Source: Bradysia coprophila (Eukaryota > Arthropoda > Insecta > Diptera > Sciaridae). From it: a stretch of DNA of 64,000 nucleotides. This document shows positions 24,652 through 34,756 of this stretch, piece after piece. The notes under the pieces were generated by a model that saw only the letters and a list, made by a program, of their open reading frames with translations, did not search any database and was not told where the DNA came from. The stretch spans positions 4,089,620-4,153,619 of the forward strand of contig NW_023503375.1 in NCBI RefSeq assembly GCF_014529535.1, written 5' to 3'. The position numbers and the translations under genes are program-made. How positions within the stretch are numbered: position 1 is the first letter of the stretch; each line of letters starts with the position of its first letter.

Positions 24652-25167
24652 ATGTAACCTCAGTCTGAGAAAACTCAATATTTCACGAAAAATGACACAT
24701 ATTTTGAGTTTTCTCGGAGGTAGGTTACATCACTGTAAACATTTAAATTTTTAGTGAAAGCTAACACATTTTAACACCAAACGATGGTCGTACTTTTTCC
24801 AAAAAGGATGCGAGTCCAAAATAATAATAATTTTGCCCGGAAATGTAGGCAACAATTCAGCCATGTGTAGATTCGTCTTAAAACGCTATATTTTTAGTGG
24901 AAACATTACAACGACGCAAAGCATCTAGCTGGGTAATAGATGTTTTAACGCGTCAAATATAGTAGTATTTTGATACCAATAATACCATTGAAAGTTTCAA
25001 CGATGTTTTATGGTGCTTCAATGGTTGTTTAACATTTGCTAATCTAGATTATAATTGCTTTTCGTTGTCGATGCAATCTAGATGTTCATTTATGAAACAT
25101 ATTGCAATACAAAATCTCTACAAATCTTTTTGGAGCATAAAGGTCACCTAAATATATCTAATACCAC

Positions 25168-25238
25168 CACGGGCCTGACACTATTCACGCTATTACTCAT
25201 TTTCTAAATGCTGCTATTCATAGAGTGTCCAGCCCGTG
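25168..25238. mobile_element. 71-bp MITE in the upstream region of esterase B
   Basis: Termini CACGGGCCTGACACT and complement of CACGGGCTGGACACT. Flanks are AATACCAC and AATACCTA (six of eight match). Copy A lacks it and has an uninterrupted AATACCAACTAC. It lies about 200 bp upstream of the candidate initiator. Confidence 0.8.
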
Positions 25239-25412
25239 AATACCTACTACGGAAATGTGATGGTATCTCCGATTCGTTAAGAGCATAACTTTAATGTTTG
25301 TTATCAAATTTTATTGTTTATTGACGGTTCGAACATGTACCGGATTGCATTGATTACGATCATTATAGAGGGTTGTGTTGATTTGTGGTTTAACGATTGA
25401 GCCGCGAAAGAA

Positions 25413-25443
25413 TATAATCTCGCGAAATTGTTACTGCATCAGT
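25413..25443 (+). promoter_or_regulatory. Candidate core promoter of esterase B
   Basis: TATAAT at 25413-25418 and initiator TCAGT at 25439-25443, the same spacing as in copy A. Confidence 0.45.
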
Positions 25444-25470
25444 AGTGAGTGAGGATCTGCTAACATTTCA

Positions 25471-28010
25471 ATGTTCTCGTTCGTTTACGTCCTCTTAATA
25501 TTTTCGCTGCAGTTGTTCAATGTACGAAGTAATATAATTAGAAAAACAACGAGTGGTGATGTTAAAGGTATTGAGCAGACCAGTTCATTGGGCCAAAAAT
25601 ACTATGCATTCCGATCTGTTCCATATGCAGAAGTACCTATTACTGGCATTGATCCGTATACCGGACACAAGGTTGACCGACGGTTCAAGGTTTTTGATCA
25701 TTTATTGAATTAATTTGTCAAAATTTGCTACATTTGCAACTTCCTGAAGGCACCTGAACCGCTCACACAACGCAATTGGCTCAGCCCTCTTCACGTTATG
25801 GACTTCAAAGAATCTTGTCTAGAGTCTACCAACCTAATTCCCACCGCACAGAAAACTGGTGAAGACTGCCTGTATTTGAACATTTATATTCCAGGTTCGC
25901 ATAACGTTCGATTCTTCTATTGTGTGTGCGCAAAACAGAATTTAGACCCTCAAAAATGGGCCCAGTCTAAAATCACTTTTGCTCACAAAGACGATCTGTT
26001 GTTGCAAGTTAATTTATTAAGTTTAAACAAAAAGCTGGCGGAGCGGAGAAAAAGCCTGTGCTGTTTTGGGTGCATGGAGGAGGATTTACGGAAGGTGGCC
26101 ATCGTGAAGCTCTATACGGTCCTGATTTTCTACTTGCCGAGGATGTTGTCGTTGTTGCGGTACAATATCGGCTCGGCATTTTCGGTTTTTTGAATCTGGG
26201 CGAAGGTAATTACACCGGAAACATGGGACTGAAAGATCAACAGTTGGCGCTGAAATGGGTTTACTTTAACATTGAAAATTTCTCTGGAAACAAGAGGGAA
26301 ATTCTGCTATTCGGAGAGAGTGCTGGTGAATTTGAACATGAAAACTAATTGGGCAACGCAAATTTGTAACGTTCCAACAAATTGATTTAGGCGGTGCATC
26401 GACTACGTTTCATATGCTTAACAAAGAATCACGAAAGTACTTTACACGGGCTATGGTCATGAGTGGATCGGTCTACAGCTACTTTGCGTTTACAGCAACC
26501 AATCATCGAGAGAAATTCGGAGAATGTTCTCATACAAAGGATGTTAATCAGATGATTGAATATATGAAAACAGCTGATGCTAGAGACATCGTTCAATGTT
26601 ATTACAGACCCGATTGGGGTCTGACTCTAAAACCGGAATGGGTTCCAACAATTGAGCCAGAAGGTACGGTGAATGCTATGCTAACTGAGTCACCGAACAT
26701 TATTTGGACATCTGAAAAGGCTCCGGTTGTCGATACATTGTTTACAATGGTCAATCAGGTTTGGACAGGTTAATCGTTTTCACGCGAAAATTTTCTACAT
26801 TTTCCGTTCACCAGGAACAAGTAACGTTTGATCCGTCATTGCTTACACGAACGGATCCGTTAATAACGGCAGATGGAGAGTCATCGATTAGACTGCCATT
26901 TGATCTTTTAGATGCAACTACTTTCCCTGATGTAGGAAATTACAGTTGAAATGAGCGACATTTTCCGTTACAGCTGATCAACTCAAACCTACTAAAGTCT
27001 TCTTACGTCTTTAAACAGGCTTAACACTACCACGCGCTTGAATGTAACTATTTCACCCGTATAAGCTAACGTAAGCACTTTTGTTGATATGAGTCTGACG
27101 TTAGCTGAGCTCTGTGTCTAACGTGATCAGCTGAGCTGAAACAAAATGCATCGCCGACTGTACAGACCAAGGGAAAAGAAACTAAAAATTCCAACGACCT
27201 TACTTTCAGGAATACAAAAAAGCTCTGAAGGAATTGAGAGGTGCTTATTATTCCGGTGGCACAGACCCTAACACGATAATGAAGGAAAATATTGCACTGA
27301 TGTCGGACTTGAACTTCAATTACAGTGTTCTTAAGTCGGTTAAGCTTCAAGCATTTGCCAACGGTGACCAGAGAAACACATTCTTTTTGAGGTATTTGTG
27401 GCCCAAATTAGAAATTTTAAATGAAAGGAAAGCTGACCGCAACTAATGCTAACTTTTCATAAGATTTGGAATGAACGATAAACTCAACTGGATTCAACAT
27501 TTGCATAAACAAAAGCATATGGGAGCTGCTCATGCAGAGGAACTGTGCTACATTTTCCAGTAAAAATTATTATTTTTTGATCCTTTGATTGAATCTGTAT
27601 CACGATTTTGTTCATCCAGTTGTCACATGTTAGACAAAGATAAGGTATACGACGAGGTGTTGTCGAAGAACAGCAGTGATACGTACAAACTCATCCAGCG
27701 ACTTGTGAAAACCGTGACAAATTTCGCACGGAAAGGGTACGTTTCCATTGAAATTTTTGTTTCCGAATTTTATAGACATTCCCGCCATAATTACAGTGAC
27801 CCATCAATTGAACCCAACAATCCATACAGACGAATCCGACATTCAAATAAGATTTTCGTTCACGAACTCACCAATGAGCCTAAAATAGCCATTTACTATA
27901 ACATCGTTAAGGAACTTAAATATGACACTTGGCGTGAGATTGAAGACAGGCACGCAAACCTACAATTCTTAGAAAGGGCACTAAATAATGAAGATACGTG
28001 GTTGCCCTGA
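25471..28010 (+). CDS. Secreted carboxylesterase, juvenile-hormone-esterase-like (copy B)
   Basis: Nine exons: 25471-25689, 25750-25894, 26035-26325, 26391-26758, 26815-26931, 27210-27391, 27464-27559, 27620-27736 and 27797-28010, giving 582 residues in frame. Signal peptide, GEDCLYLNIY, HGGG, GESAG, the NQEQ glutamate and GAAHAEEL are all retained, so the enzyme should be active. It differs from copy A by one residue in exon 1 but by about ten in exon 4 and more in the C-terminal exon, which ends four codons differently. AATAAA is at 28042. The acceptor of exon 3 (AAAAAG) is poorer than in copy A (AAACAG), so splicing efficiency there could differ. Confidence 0.9.
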
Positions 28011-28178
28011 AGCAGAGCCTGTATTAATGAGTCGGAGAGACAATAAAATTTCTTATGCACAATGACGAATTGATGTTTGCTCTTTTCATTCACTTAACGC
28101 CTAATATAAAAGTAGTCGACTAAGTACTAGTACATTACTATACAAGTGAAGTAATTTGATATCTCATCTCGTATCCAG

Positions 28179-28952
28179 ATGGAAAAATGGTATGGAAAAA
28201 TAGTTCCCAAAATGAATAATATCACGTGTATAAGTGAAGTGCTCGGTGATGTTGAACGTGTGGAAATAATAAAGTATGTTGAAAAAAACTGGAGAACAAT
28301 AAACTATGAAACAACTATTGAAAATCTACTAAAAAAATTCGAAGATTCGTTAGAGGAGCGGAGTGAAAAGTCAATGTACAGAAGGAAATACGATGATATC
28401 AATGATAGATGGAGAGATTTTCTTTCTGATTCGAAGCAATATGGTGTGCCGATTGCCGGTCATTTTGACGACTGCCGTGGTAATTCCAGATGTTACTGTA
28501 CACGTATTATTTTCGTATACCCAAGAGAGATTGCTTGTGAAATCGTCAACGCATATTATCCAGTTCCGTGTATTGTAGAGCAAGTACAATCATTTTGTTC
28601 GTACGAGGAAGTAACAACCAATTTCAAACATAACTGGAGACGAATGGACTTGAAAGTAGTGATGGAACAGCTTTTGGACATTTTACATTCAGCTAATCCT
28701 AAACTGTGCGAAAAACTCGAAAATTTCTATGATATGTCCAAATATAAGGATATAGAAAACATAGAACATTGTCCATATGATTGTATGTTTGTTTTTGATG
28801 AGTTTGGGGTGTACGATTGTACATTGACAGCGTATCGCCGCGGTCCAGTAACTTTTATCAACAACATTGTGGCTGAAATTTATGAAAAAAAATCCAACTT
28901 TAATCAAAACATTGGTATAATGCAAGTGTATGGAATAAGGAGAATTGGATAA
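28179..28952 (+). CDS. Intronless orphan protein, 257 aa
   Basis: An uninterrupted ORF with TATAAA at 28105-28110 about 70 bp upstream and AATAAA just after the stop (28955 onward). No signal peptide or membrane segment. The chain is Cys- and Tyr-rich in its second half (clusters near GNSRCYC and EHCPYDC). Two halves look distantly alike: an N-W-R followed by a helical stretch of L/M and charged residues, then a KYDDI or KYKDI segment, suggesting an internal duplication. I do not recognise the family. It sits between esterase B and a foldback element and is not part of the duplicated block. It could be a retrogene, a domesticated element gene or a viral insertion; nothing visible decides. Confidence 0.6.
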   Translation: MEKWYGKIVPKMNNITCISEVLGDVERVEIIKYVEKNWRTINYETTIENLLKKFEDSLEERSEKSMYRRKYDDINDRWRDFLSDSKQYGVPIAGHFDDCRGNSRCYCTRIIFVYPREIACEIVNAYYPVPCIVEQVQSFCSYEEVTTNFKHNWRRMDLKVVMEQLLDILHSANPKLCEKLENFYDMSKYKDIENIEHCPYDCMFVFDEFGVYDCTLTAYRRGPVTFINNIVAEIYEKKSNFNQNIGIMQVYGIRRIG

Positions 28953-29180
28953 ATAAAATGATTAAATGAAATAAAAAAAGCTTTTTTTATTAATCGACAA
29001 GTATCCGCACAAACATGTCCGTAGACAGTCCAAGTCCAAAATTTAGAACCCGCCTCCTATAGAAGAAAAGACCCGCCTCTTTTCAATTTAAGTTCATAAT
29101 GTTAACGCGAGGGGTAACCGACTCGGGTAATTGACTACACACCCTCAAAGGAATTGCCGGAGTATCCGGTAAATAATTGT

Positions 29181-29280
29181 AATTGACCGGAATTGACTGG
29201 AATTGACCGGAATTGACTGGAATTGACCGGAATTGACTGGAATTGACCGGAATTGACTGGAATTGATCGGAATTGACTGG
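29181..29280. repeat. Ten tandem 10-bp units (AATTGACYGG)
   Basis: AATTGACCGG and AATTGACTGG alternate, making a 20-bp higher-order unit; one unit reads AATTGATCGG. Confidence 0.95.
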
Positions 29281-30391
29281 AAATATGTGCAATTGTAAGG
29301 AATTGAAAGTAAATGAGAGTAAATGGTGATAAGTGTGATTATCGGAAAGAAGTACCAGCGAATGCAAAACCACATTATTTCCTTTTTGTTTTAATTTTAT
29401 AATCTCCCGCGCAATAAATAACAGTGTACAGTGTTGATCAGTTCCATTTTAGAACAAGTCCAACGTTCTTTTATGTTCAAAAAAATGCACATTGAACGAT
29501 TCTTCTTCAGTCGGTGGAATGTTAGGCTGGGGCATTGCCGATGCGAAATGCTCCAGTTTCAAACCAAATTTACAAAAAAGTGCATCACCGACAATATCAT
29601 CTATTCCATCAACTTTTCAAAAGCGTAAAATCTTACGATGTCGATCACTTGAACGAAACAAAAAATTGAGTGCTTTGGCTTTTGCTGACGTGTGCTGAAC
29701 ATAGATACTTTACATTCACAATACATAAATCGCAAAGAAATGAAGTTTTTTTCATGTCTTGGGCATAAATTACGGAATTTTTCTCGTAACTTAGGCCTTC
29801 AGCATGAAAAGATGTATACGCATCTGTTGTGGACGGTATGCTTTTGGAAATTTCGCGGGTTGTAGCCCGAGCGAAGTAATACGTAAATAACTATTCCCGC
29901 ACGATATATAAAGTCGTATTTCAGTTGTCAGATGCACAAAAGTTTTTCGTCATTTCCTGCATTGGTACAAAAAATACTATTTATCTAAAATAAACAATGA
30001 TGTGAGATGTGAAATCATTTTTAACAAAACTGAATTCAATTGTACGGTTTAATCTAAATTGAAAAATCTCTTCTTAAAAGTATGAGTAAAAAGTAAAAAT
30101 TCTGACAAAATGAGTCACAAATGTAGGACAATATGGTTGTTCCAAATTTTAGTTTGATATAGTCTGACGATTCTTTTTCCAAAATGCTTAAGGGTTTAAC
30201 TTTGACTTTAAATTTATATCTATTTGAAAATATCGAGCAATTATTTCGAAAATTCGTGGAATTGAAGGAATTGATTGGAATTATAGTAATTGAAGGGCGA
30301 ATCCGGCAAATAGTGGTGTTAATCCGGCAATTAAAGAAATAAAAGGAATTAAGAGCAATTAAAAGGAATTGAAAAATATTGACAGGAAGTA

Positions 30392-30515
30392 CAGTGAACG
30401 ACATCTCAAATGTCTCACTGTCAAATTTTTCTGAGAATTTTATTGTGTCATTGCAAATTCACAATGACACTCTCTGAAAAAAATGACAGTGAGACATTTG
30501 AGATGTCGTTCACTG
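30392..30515. mobile_element. 124-bp TA-flanked MITE (Tc1/mariner-like)
   Basis: Perfect inverted arms CAGTGAACGACATCTCAAAT and complement, bounded by TA dinucleotides at 30390-30391 and 30516-30517. TA duplication and CAGT termini fit a Tc1/mariner-derived MITE. It is the innermost of three nested insertions. Confidence 0.88.
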
Positions 30516-30817
30516 TACCTTTAGAAATTGAAAGGGAATTGAAAGGGAGTGGAAAAAGAATTGAAAGGGAATTGAAAGAAATTGAAAGGAATTGAACGGA
30601 ATTGAAAGGAAATAGAGCGAATCCGGCAATTAGACGAGTTGGTCCGGTAATTGAGGTAATTGAACGGAATTGAAAGGAATTAGGAATTGATTTGCCACCA
30701 TTTTGGCCAGTCGGTTACCCCTCGTGTTAACGTTAAAGGTATGTCTAATTTAAGTGAAAGAGGCGTGTCTTTAAAACGAGCAGTCCATTTTAATAAAATA
30801 AAATATTTTATACCGAT

Positions 30818-31530
30818 TCTGGACTGTCCAACTTTTTTCGCGAGTCTTATTTCTGGACTGTCCAACTTTTTCTTCGACCCTTATTTCTGGACGGTCCAAT
30901 TTTCTACTTACAAATCAATTCTGGACTGTCCAACTTTTTTCGCGAGTCTTATTTCTGGACTGTCCAACTTTTTCTTCTACTCTTATTTCTGGACGGTCCA
31001 ATTTTCTACTTACGAATCAATTCTGGACTGTCCAACTTTTTTCGCGAGTCTTATTTCTGGACTGTCCAAATTTTTCTTCGACTCTTATTTCTGGACGGTC
31101 CAATTTTCTACTTACGAATCAATTCTGGACTGTCCAACTTTTTTCGCGAGTCTTATTTCTGGACTGTCCAACTTTTTCTTCTACTCTTATTTCTGGACGG
31201 TCCAATTTTCTACTTACGAATCAATTCTGGACTGTCCAACTTTTTTCGCGAGTCTTATTTCTGGACTGTCCAAATTTTTCTTCTACTCTTATTTCTGGAC
31301 GGTCCAATTTTCTACTTACAAATCAATTCTGGACTGTCCAACTTTTTTCGCGAGTCTTATTTCTGGACGGTCCAATTTTCTACTTACGAATCAATTCTGA
31401 ACTGTCCAACTTTTTTCACGAGTCTTATTTCTGGACAGTCCAATTTTCTTCTTACGAATCAATTCTGGACTGTCCAACTTTTTTCGCGAGTCTTATTTCT
31501 GGACTGTCCAACTTTTTCTTCGACTCTTAT
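30818..31530. repeat. Seven or so tandem 102-bp units in the left foldback arm
   Basis: TTCTGGACTGTCCAAC starts units at 30919, 31021, 31123, 31225 and 31327, 102 bp apart. Each unit contains sub-repeats (TTATTTCTGGACNGTCCAA). The period is 34 codons, so the array stays open in one frame for over 200 codons, and the right arm is open in the mirror frame. Confidence 0.93.
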
Positions 31531-32013
31531 TTCTACTTAGAATTGATTCGTAAGTAGAAAATTGGACCGTCCAGAAATAAGAGTCGAAGAAAAATTTGGA
31601 CAGTCCAGAAATAAGACTCGCGAAAAAAGTTGGACAGTCCAGAATTGATTTGTAAGTAGAAAATTGGACCGTCCAGAAATAAGACTCGCGACAAAAGTTG
31701 GACAGTCCAGAAATAAGACTCGCGAAAAAAGTTGGACAGTCCAGAATTGATTCGTAAGAAAAAAATTGGACTGTCCAGAAATAAGAGTCGAAGAAAAAGT
31801 TGGACAGTCCAGAAATAAGACTCGCGAAAAAAGTTGGACAGTCCAGAATCGGTATAAAATATTTTATTTTATTAAAATGGACTGCCTGTTTTAAAGACAC
31901 GGCTATTTCACTTAAATTAGACACACCTTTAACGTTAACATTATGAACTTAAATTGAAAAGAGGCTGGTCCTTTCTTCTACAGGAGGCGGGTTCTAAATT
32001 TTGGACTTGGACT

Positions 32014-32261
32014 AAGTTCGGAGATATTCCGCACAATATATAGCAACTCTATATTGATAATTTAAATACGTATTTCAAACGAATCGAGACCTACAAAAAA
32101 TCCATAAAAAAGGAGTTGTGACAACCGATAAAAATAGTTCATACCCAAAAACGTTATTAACCGCAGAAACACGATGTAACACGTTAAAAAATGATTTCTA
32201 GGTCATCAAAAATACCTATAAAAACACGCCTTTGATAACATTCCCACAGTTACAATTTAAA
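32014..32261. other. Short spacer
   Basis: Right flank of the foldback element; nothing recognised apart from AT-rich sequence that could hold a promoter for the following small gene. Confidence 0.4.
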
Positions 32262-32597
32262 ATGACATCCGTAAAGAAGCATCTCCCTATCTTGAAACTT
32301 GTGCAAACGTCAAAGCCGAAACTCCGTCAGCAAATAATTTCACAATGCTATCTAGATTTCATTAAAACTATAGACGAATGTATTTACAATACTCTGAAAG
32401 GAAACATCCCGTGAAAGAGGAGCGAAATAATAAAATTGAAGAAGTTCAAAAAAATATTAAGAAGATTTGGCCGATGCGATGGATTAAATCAAACGAGGAA
32501 ATTAATTATTCAAACTGGTGGTGCATTTCTGCCAACCTTACTTCGACCGATTATCAAAGCAGTAGAAGAACAGTTTCTTTTTCGAAAATCAAGATGA
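32262..32597 (+). pseudogene. Small virus-module gene, pX-like with GG-F-LP motif, one in-frame stop
   Basis: One frame of 112 codons, broken only by a TGA at 32412-32414. The first part (MTSVKKHLPILKLV...) and the motif TLKGNIP, then a Lys/Arg-rich helix, then QTGGAFLPTLL, follow the order of a small basic protein that I recall from animal genomes and from Maverick/Polinton- or adintovirus-like sequences (hydrophobic QxGGFLP segment, adenovirus pX-like). That assignment is from memory of the pattern and is not verified. A different frame is open past the stop but loses the motif, so I prefer one nonsense change over a frameshift. Two related small genes follow at 32869 and 38134. Confidence 0.55.
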
Positions 32598-33063
32598 ATA
32601 TGTTGTACAAAAAAGAATTGCAATATACTCAACAAGTCCAACGAATCAGTAAAAACAAATCGAACGTAAAAATGTCTTAGCCATCGCTGTTACTCCATGC
32701 ACACGTATTCCACATGGTGTGTGGACTTTGTGTCAAATAAAGGAACAACGATCATGAGATATGTTAGGAGCGACAATGAAAAAAATAAAAATATAGTTAC
32801 AAATAGTACGAATTCAGTTAGAATTCTGCTACTGAAGAGAGAGGTCCTAGTGCTAAGATATAATAAGCATGTATTCACATTGCACGATTTGTCAGCGCAA
32901 TTTCACCACTGGTTACAATTTGAGACGACATATGGAGACCATGCACAAAAATCAGGAAGATAGTGAAAAAAACGAAATGGAAAACATCAGTGAAAGTGAT
33001 GGAGTAAGTGACACTGAAGAACAGAGCGAGACAAGCGAAAACGAGGAATCAAACGAAAGTTGC

Positions 33064-33095
<32 letters not shown>

Positions 33096-33672
33096 TTCAA
33101 CGCGCTCAGACGTATTTTTTTATACTGTTCAAACCAGATTTTGTATCTGGATTAAGTTAAATCAAATTTTGAATCCGAATTCTCTTCAAGAAGGCGTTTT
33201 TGGATTAATTTTCTCCAAAATACTGCATAAAATCCTGAATATTGGCTAATACGATACATTTTTCATCAACACATTGGACGAAAATCAATTGTTTCCGCAT
33301 ACATTGCACACCGAAATCACATGCTCAGCGAGATTCCTGGAAACGACTCATTGTGTTGTTGGTCGATATATAGTGCTGTGATCGTACGACTGTTTGCGTT
33401 TGATTGTTTTTCAATCTGCGTGAATGACTTATGCACCATGCACGGATTTTATCTTAATTGAATTTAGGATGGGAATTCGTGTTGCTATTTACCTTATCTA
33501 AATTAATCTAGGATAAAGTAAATTTCTTAGTTTTACTCGCATGTTCTGTTCGATACATTGCTTTGAGGTTAAGCGCTACAATCTTTTTGTTGTGTGAATG
33601 TGTTTTATCCGCTTCGGTTGTGCATTGCAGCTCTATAAGACCTAATCACACAGCAGCCTACTCATCGGCTCA

Positions 33673-34620
33673 ATGGCCCCATACAAATGTTTTACATGCA
33701 AATCGAGCATCACCAAGACAAACAGTGGCTCTACGTGCACTAGCTGCAAAAAACATTTCCATTGGAATTGCTGCAACCTGCAAGATAAAGTCATCCGAGA
33801 ACTCGCTAGTGGACGTACAGATCAATGGAACTGCATTCAATGTGAGAAACGGAAGTCTATTCCATCGGGCTCCGTTTCTAATGCCAAGCCCAAGACCACT
33901 CCACGGAATCAAACAACAAGTTCATCAGAAATCACCGATTCAAATGACAATATGTTAAGCATCCAGCGTATTAACAGTGTTGTTAATGAAATGAGGAATT
34001 ATTTGGACGAGAAATTTGGTGAACTACAAGATATCACAAGGGTGCTAAACGATCATGGCCATCGCATCAACCAACTTGAGGAGGACAATAAAACGTCTAC
34101 ATTCAACCAACGACATCTGGATGTACGAGTCGATAATTTAGAACAGGCTGCATTGTCACTTAGTGTTGAAATTAATGGAATTCCTTTATCGCATCCTGAC
34201 AATTCCACCGACATCGTTCAAGTAATCGGTTCCAGTATTTCCTGCCAAATTTCACCTGATGATTGGACCAACATCTACAGACAACATCGGCAAACGAATC
34301 AAAATACACCTCCATCAATCATTCTCTTCTTCAAAGAAGCTTCAAAAAGAGAGGAATTTCTGACAGCAGCGAGAAAGAATCGTGGCTTAACTACTAAGGT
34401 ACTCGGTATGAATTGCAAAGAAACCTTTATTTTTGTTAATGAACATTTGACTAGAGCGAGAAAGAAATTATTTTATACGGCAAAGCTATTCAAAAGTGCA
34501 AACAACTTTAAGTATTTATGGACAAGCAAGGGAAAAATATATCTGAGGAAGAATGATGGTTGTCAGGCGATTAACGTAAATTTTTACACCAATTTTGACA
34601 GGCTTCATGGAAGTGATTAG
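33673..34620 (+). CDS. Retrotransposon ORF1 protein (PHD finger, FP-like C-terminus)
   Basis: 315 residues. Residues 5-60 carry a PHD-type Cys/His cluster (CFTC, CTSC, HFHWNC, CIQC). Residues 95-160 are helical and heptad-like (MRNYLDEKFGEL ... INQLEED), a likely trimeric or dimeric coiled coil. The C-terminus (VNEHLTRARKKLFYTAK ... YLWTSKGKIYLRKNDG) resembles the domain named after baculovirus FP proteins, common in CR1-group ORF1s. Its family role is to bind element RNA as a nucleic-acid chaperone. A shadow frame at 33563-33958 is ignored. Confidence 0.85.
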   Translation: MAPYKCFTCKSSITKTNSGSTCTSCKKHFHWNCCNLQDKVIRELASGRTDQWNCIQCEKRKSIPSGSVSNAKPKTTPRNQTTSSSEITDSNDNMLSIQRINSVVNEMRNYLDEKFGELQDITRVLNDHGHRINQLEEDNKTSTFNQRHLDVRVDNLEQAALSLSVEINGIPLSHPDNSTDIVQVIGSSISCQISPDDWTNIYRQHRQTNQNTPPSIILFFKEASKREEFLTAARKNRGLTTKVLGMNCKETFIFVNEHLTRARKKLFYTAKLFKSANNFKYLWTSKGKIYLRKNDGCQAINVNFYTNFDRLHGSD

Positions 34621-34756
34621 CTTCATTACATGCATTCGATCGTTTCATGTTGATTTTTCGTTGAATTTGTTTTTGAATTTTATTTTTTTTTTATTTTTTT
34701 TAATTTTTTGTTTATTCTATTCTGAAATTATTTTTTGAATTTTCACAACACTCACT

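Larger units (their letters stand above)
24016..24877. mobile_element. TTAA-flanked foldback element carrying two nested MITEs
   Basis: TTAA at 24012-24015 and 24878-24881 flank inverted arms beginning GACGAATCTACACATGGCT. Arms pair further in (CGACCATCGTTTGGTGTTAA near 24116 with its complement near 24770). The left arm is interrupted twice, by elements at 24147-24471 and 24510-24651; removing them restores pairing with the intact right arm. Confidence 0.88.
24986..28095 (+). repeat. Segmental duplication, copy B
   Basis: Direct duplicate of 15913-18915. Exon lengths are identical to copy A except the last exon. The upstream part is more rearranged than copy A and holds a small MITE at 25168-25238. 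Confidence 0.9.
29106..30726. mobile_element. TTAA-flanked element inserted in the foldback element
   Basis: Flanked by TTAA at 29102-29105 and 30727-30730. Termini CGCGAGGGGTAACCGAC and complement of CACGAGGGGTAACCGAC. Removing it restores the sequence GTTAACGTTAAAGG found uninterrupted in the right arm of the host element (31925-31938). TTAA duplication is characteristic of the piggyBac superfamily, but no transposase is present. The interior is dominated by AATTGA-based simple repeats (29181-29280 and 30230-30690). Confidence 0.85.
29027..32013. mobile_element. Foldback (FB-like) element, split by an inserted element
   Basis: Terminal inverted repeats of about 80 bp (29027-29106 and 31934-32013; AGTCCAAGTCCAAAATTTAG at the left). 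Pairing continues inside from 30731 and 31933 through GTCTAATTTAAGTG and then through arms of tandem 102-bp repeats, longer on the left (30818-31530) than on the right (31540-31860). Long arms made of tandem repeats are typical of Drosophila FB/Galileo-type elements. The left TIR is cut by the TTAA-flanked element at 29106-30726. Confidence 0.85.

Noticed and set aside
32412..32414. TGA read as selenocysteine
   Set aside because: No SECIS-like structure noticed, and nothing in the family suggests a Cys or Sec at this position; a nonsense mutation is simpler.
32378..32680. Separate 100-codon ORF downstream of the first small virus-module gene
   Set aside because: It overlaps the better frame (32262-32597), which contains the family-like motifs on both sides of the TGA.
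33563..33958. 131-codon ORF overlapping the start of retrotransposon ORF1
   Set aside because: Overlaps the PHD-bearing ORF1 in another frame and has no domain.
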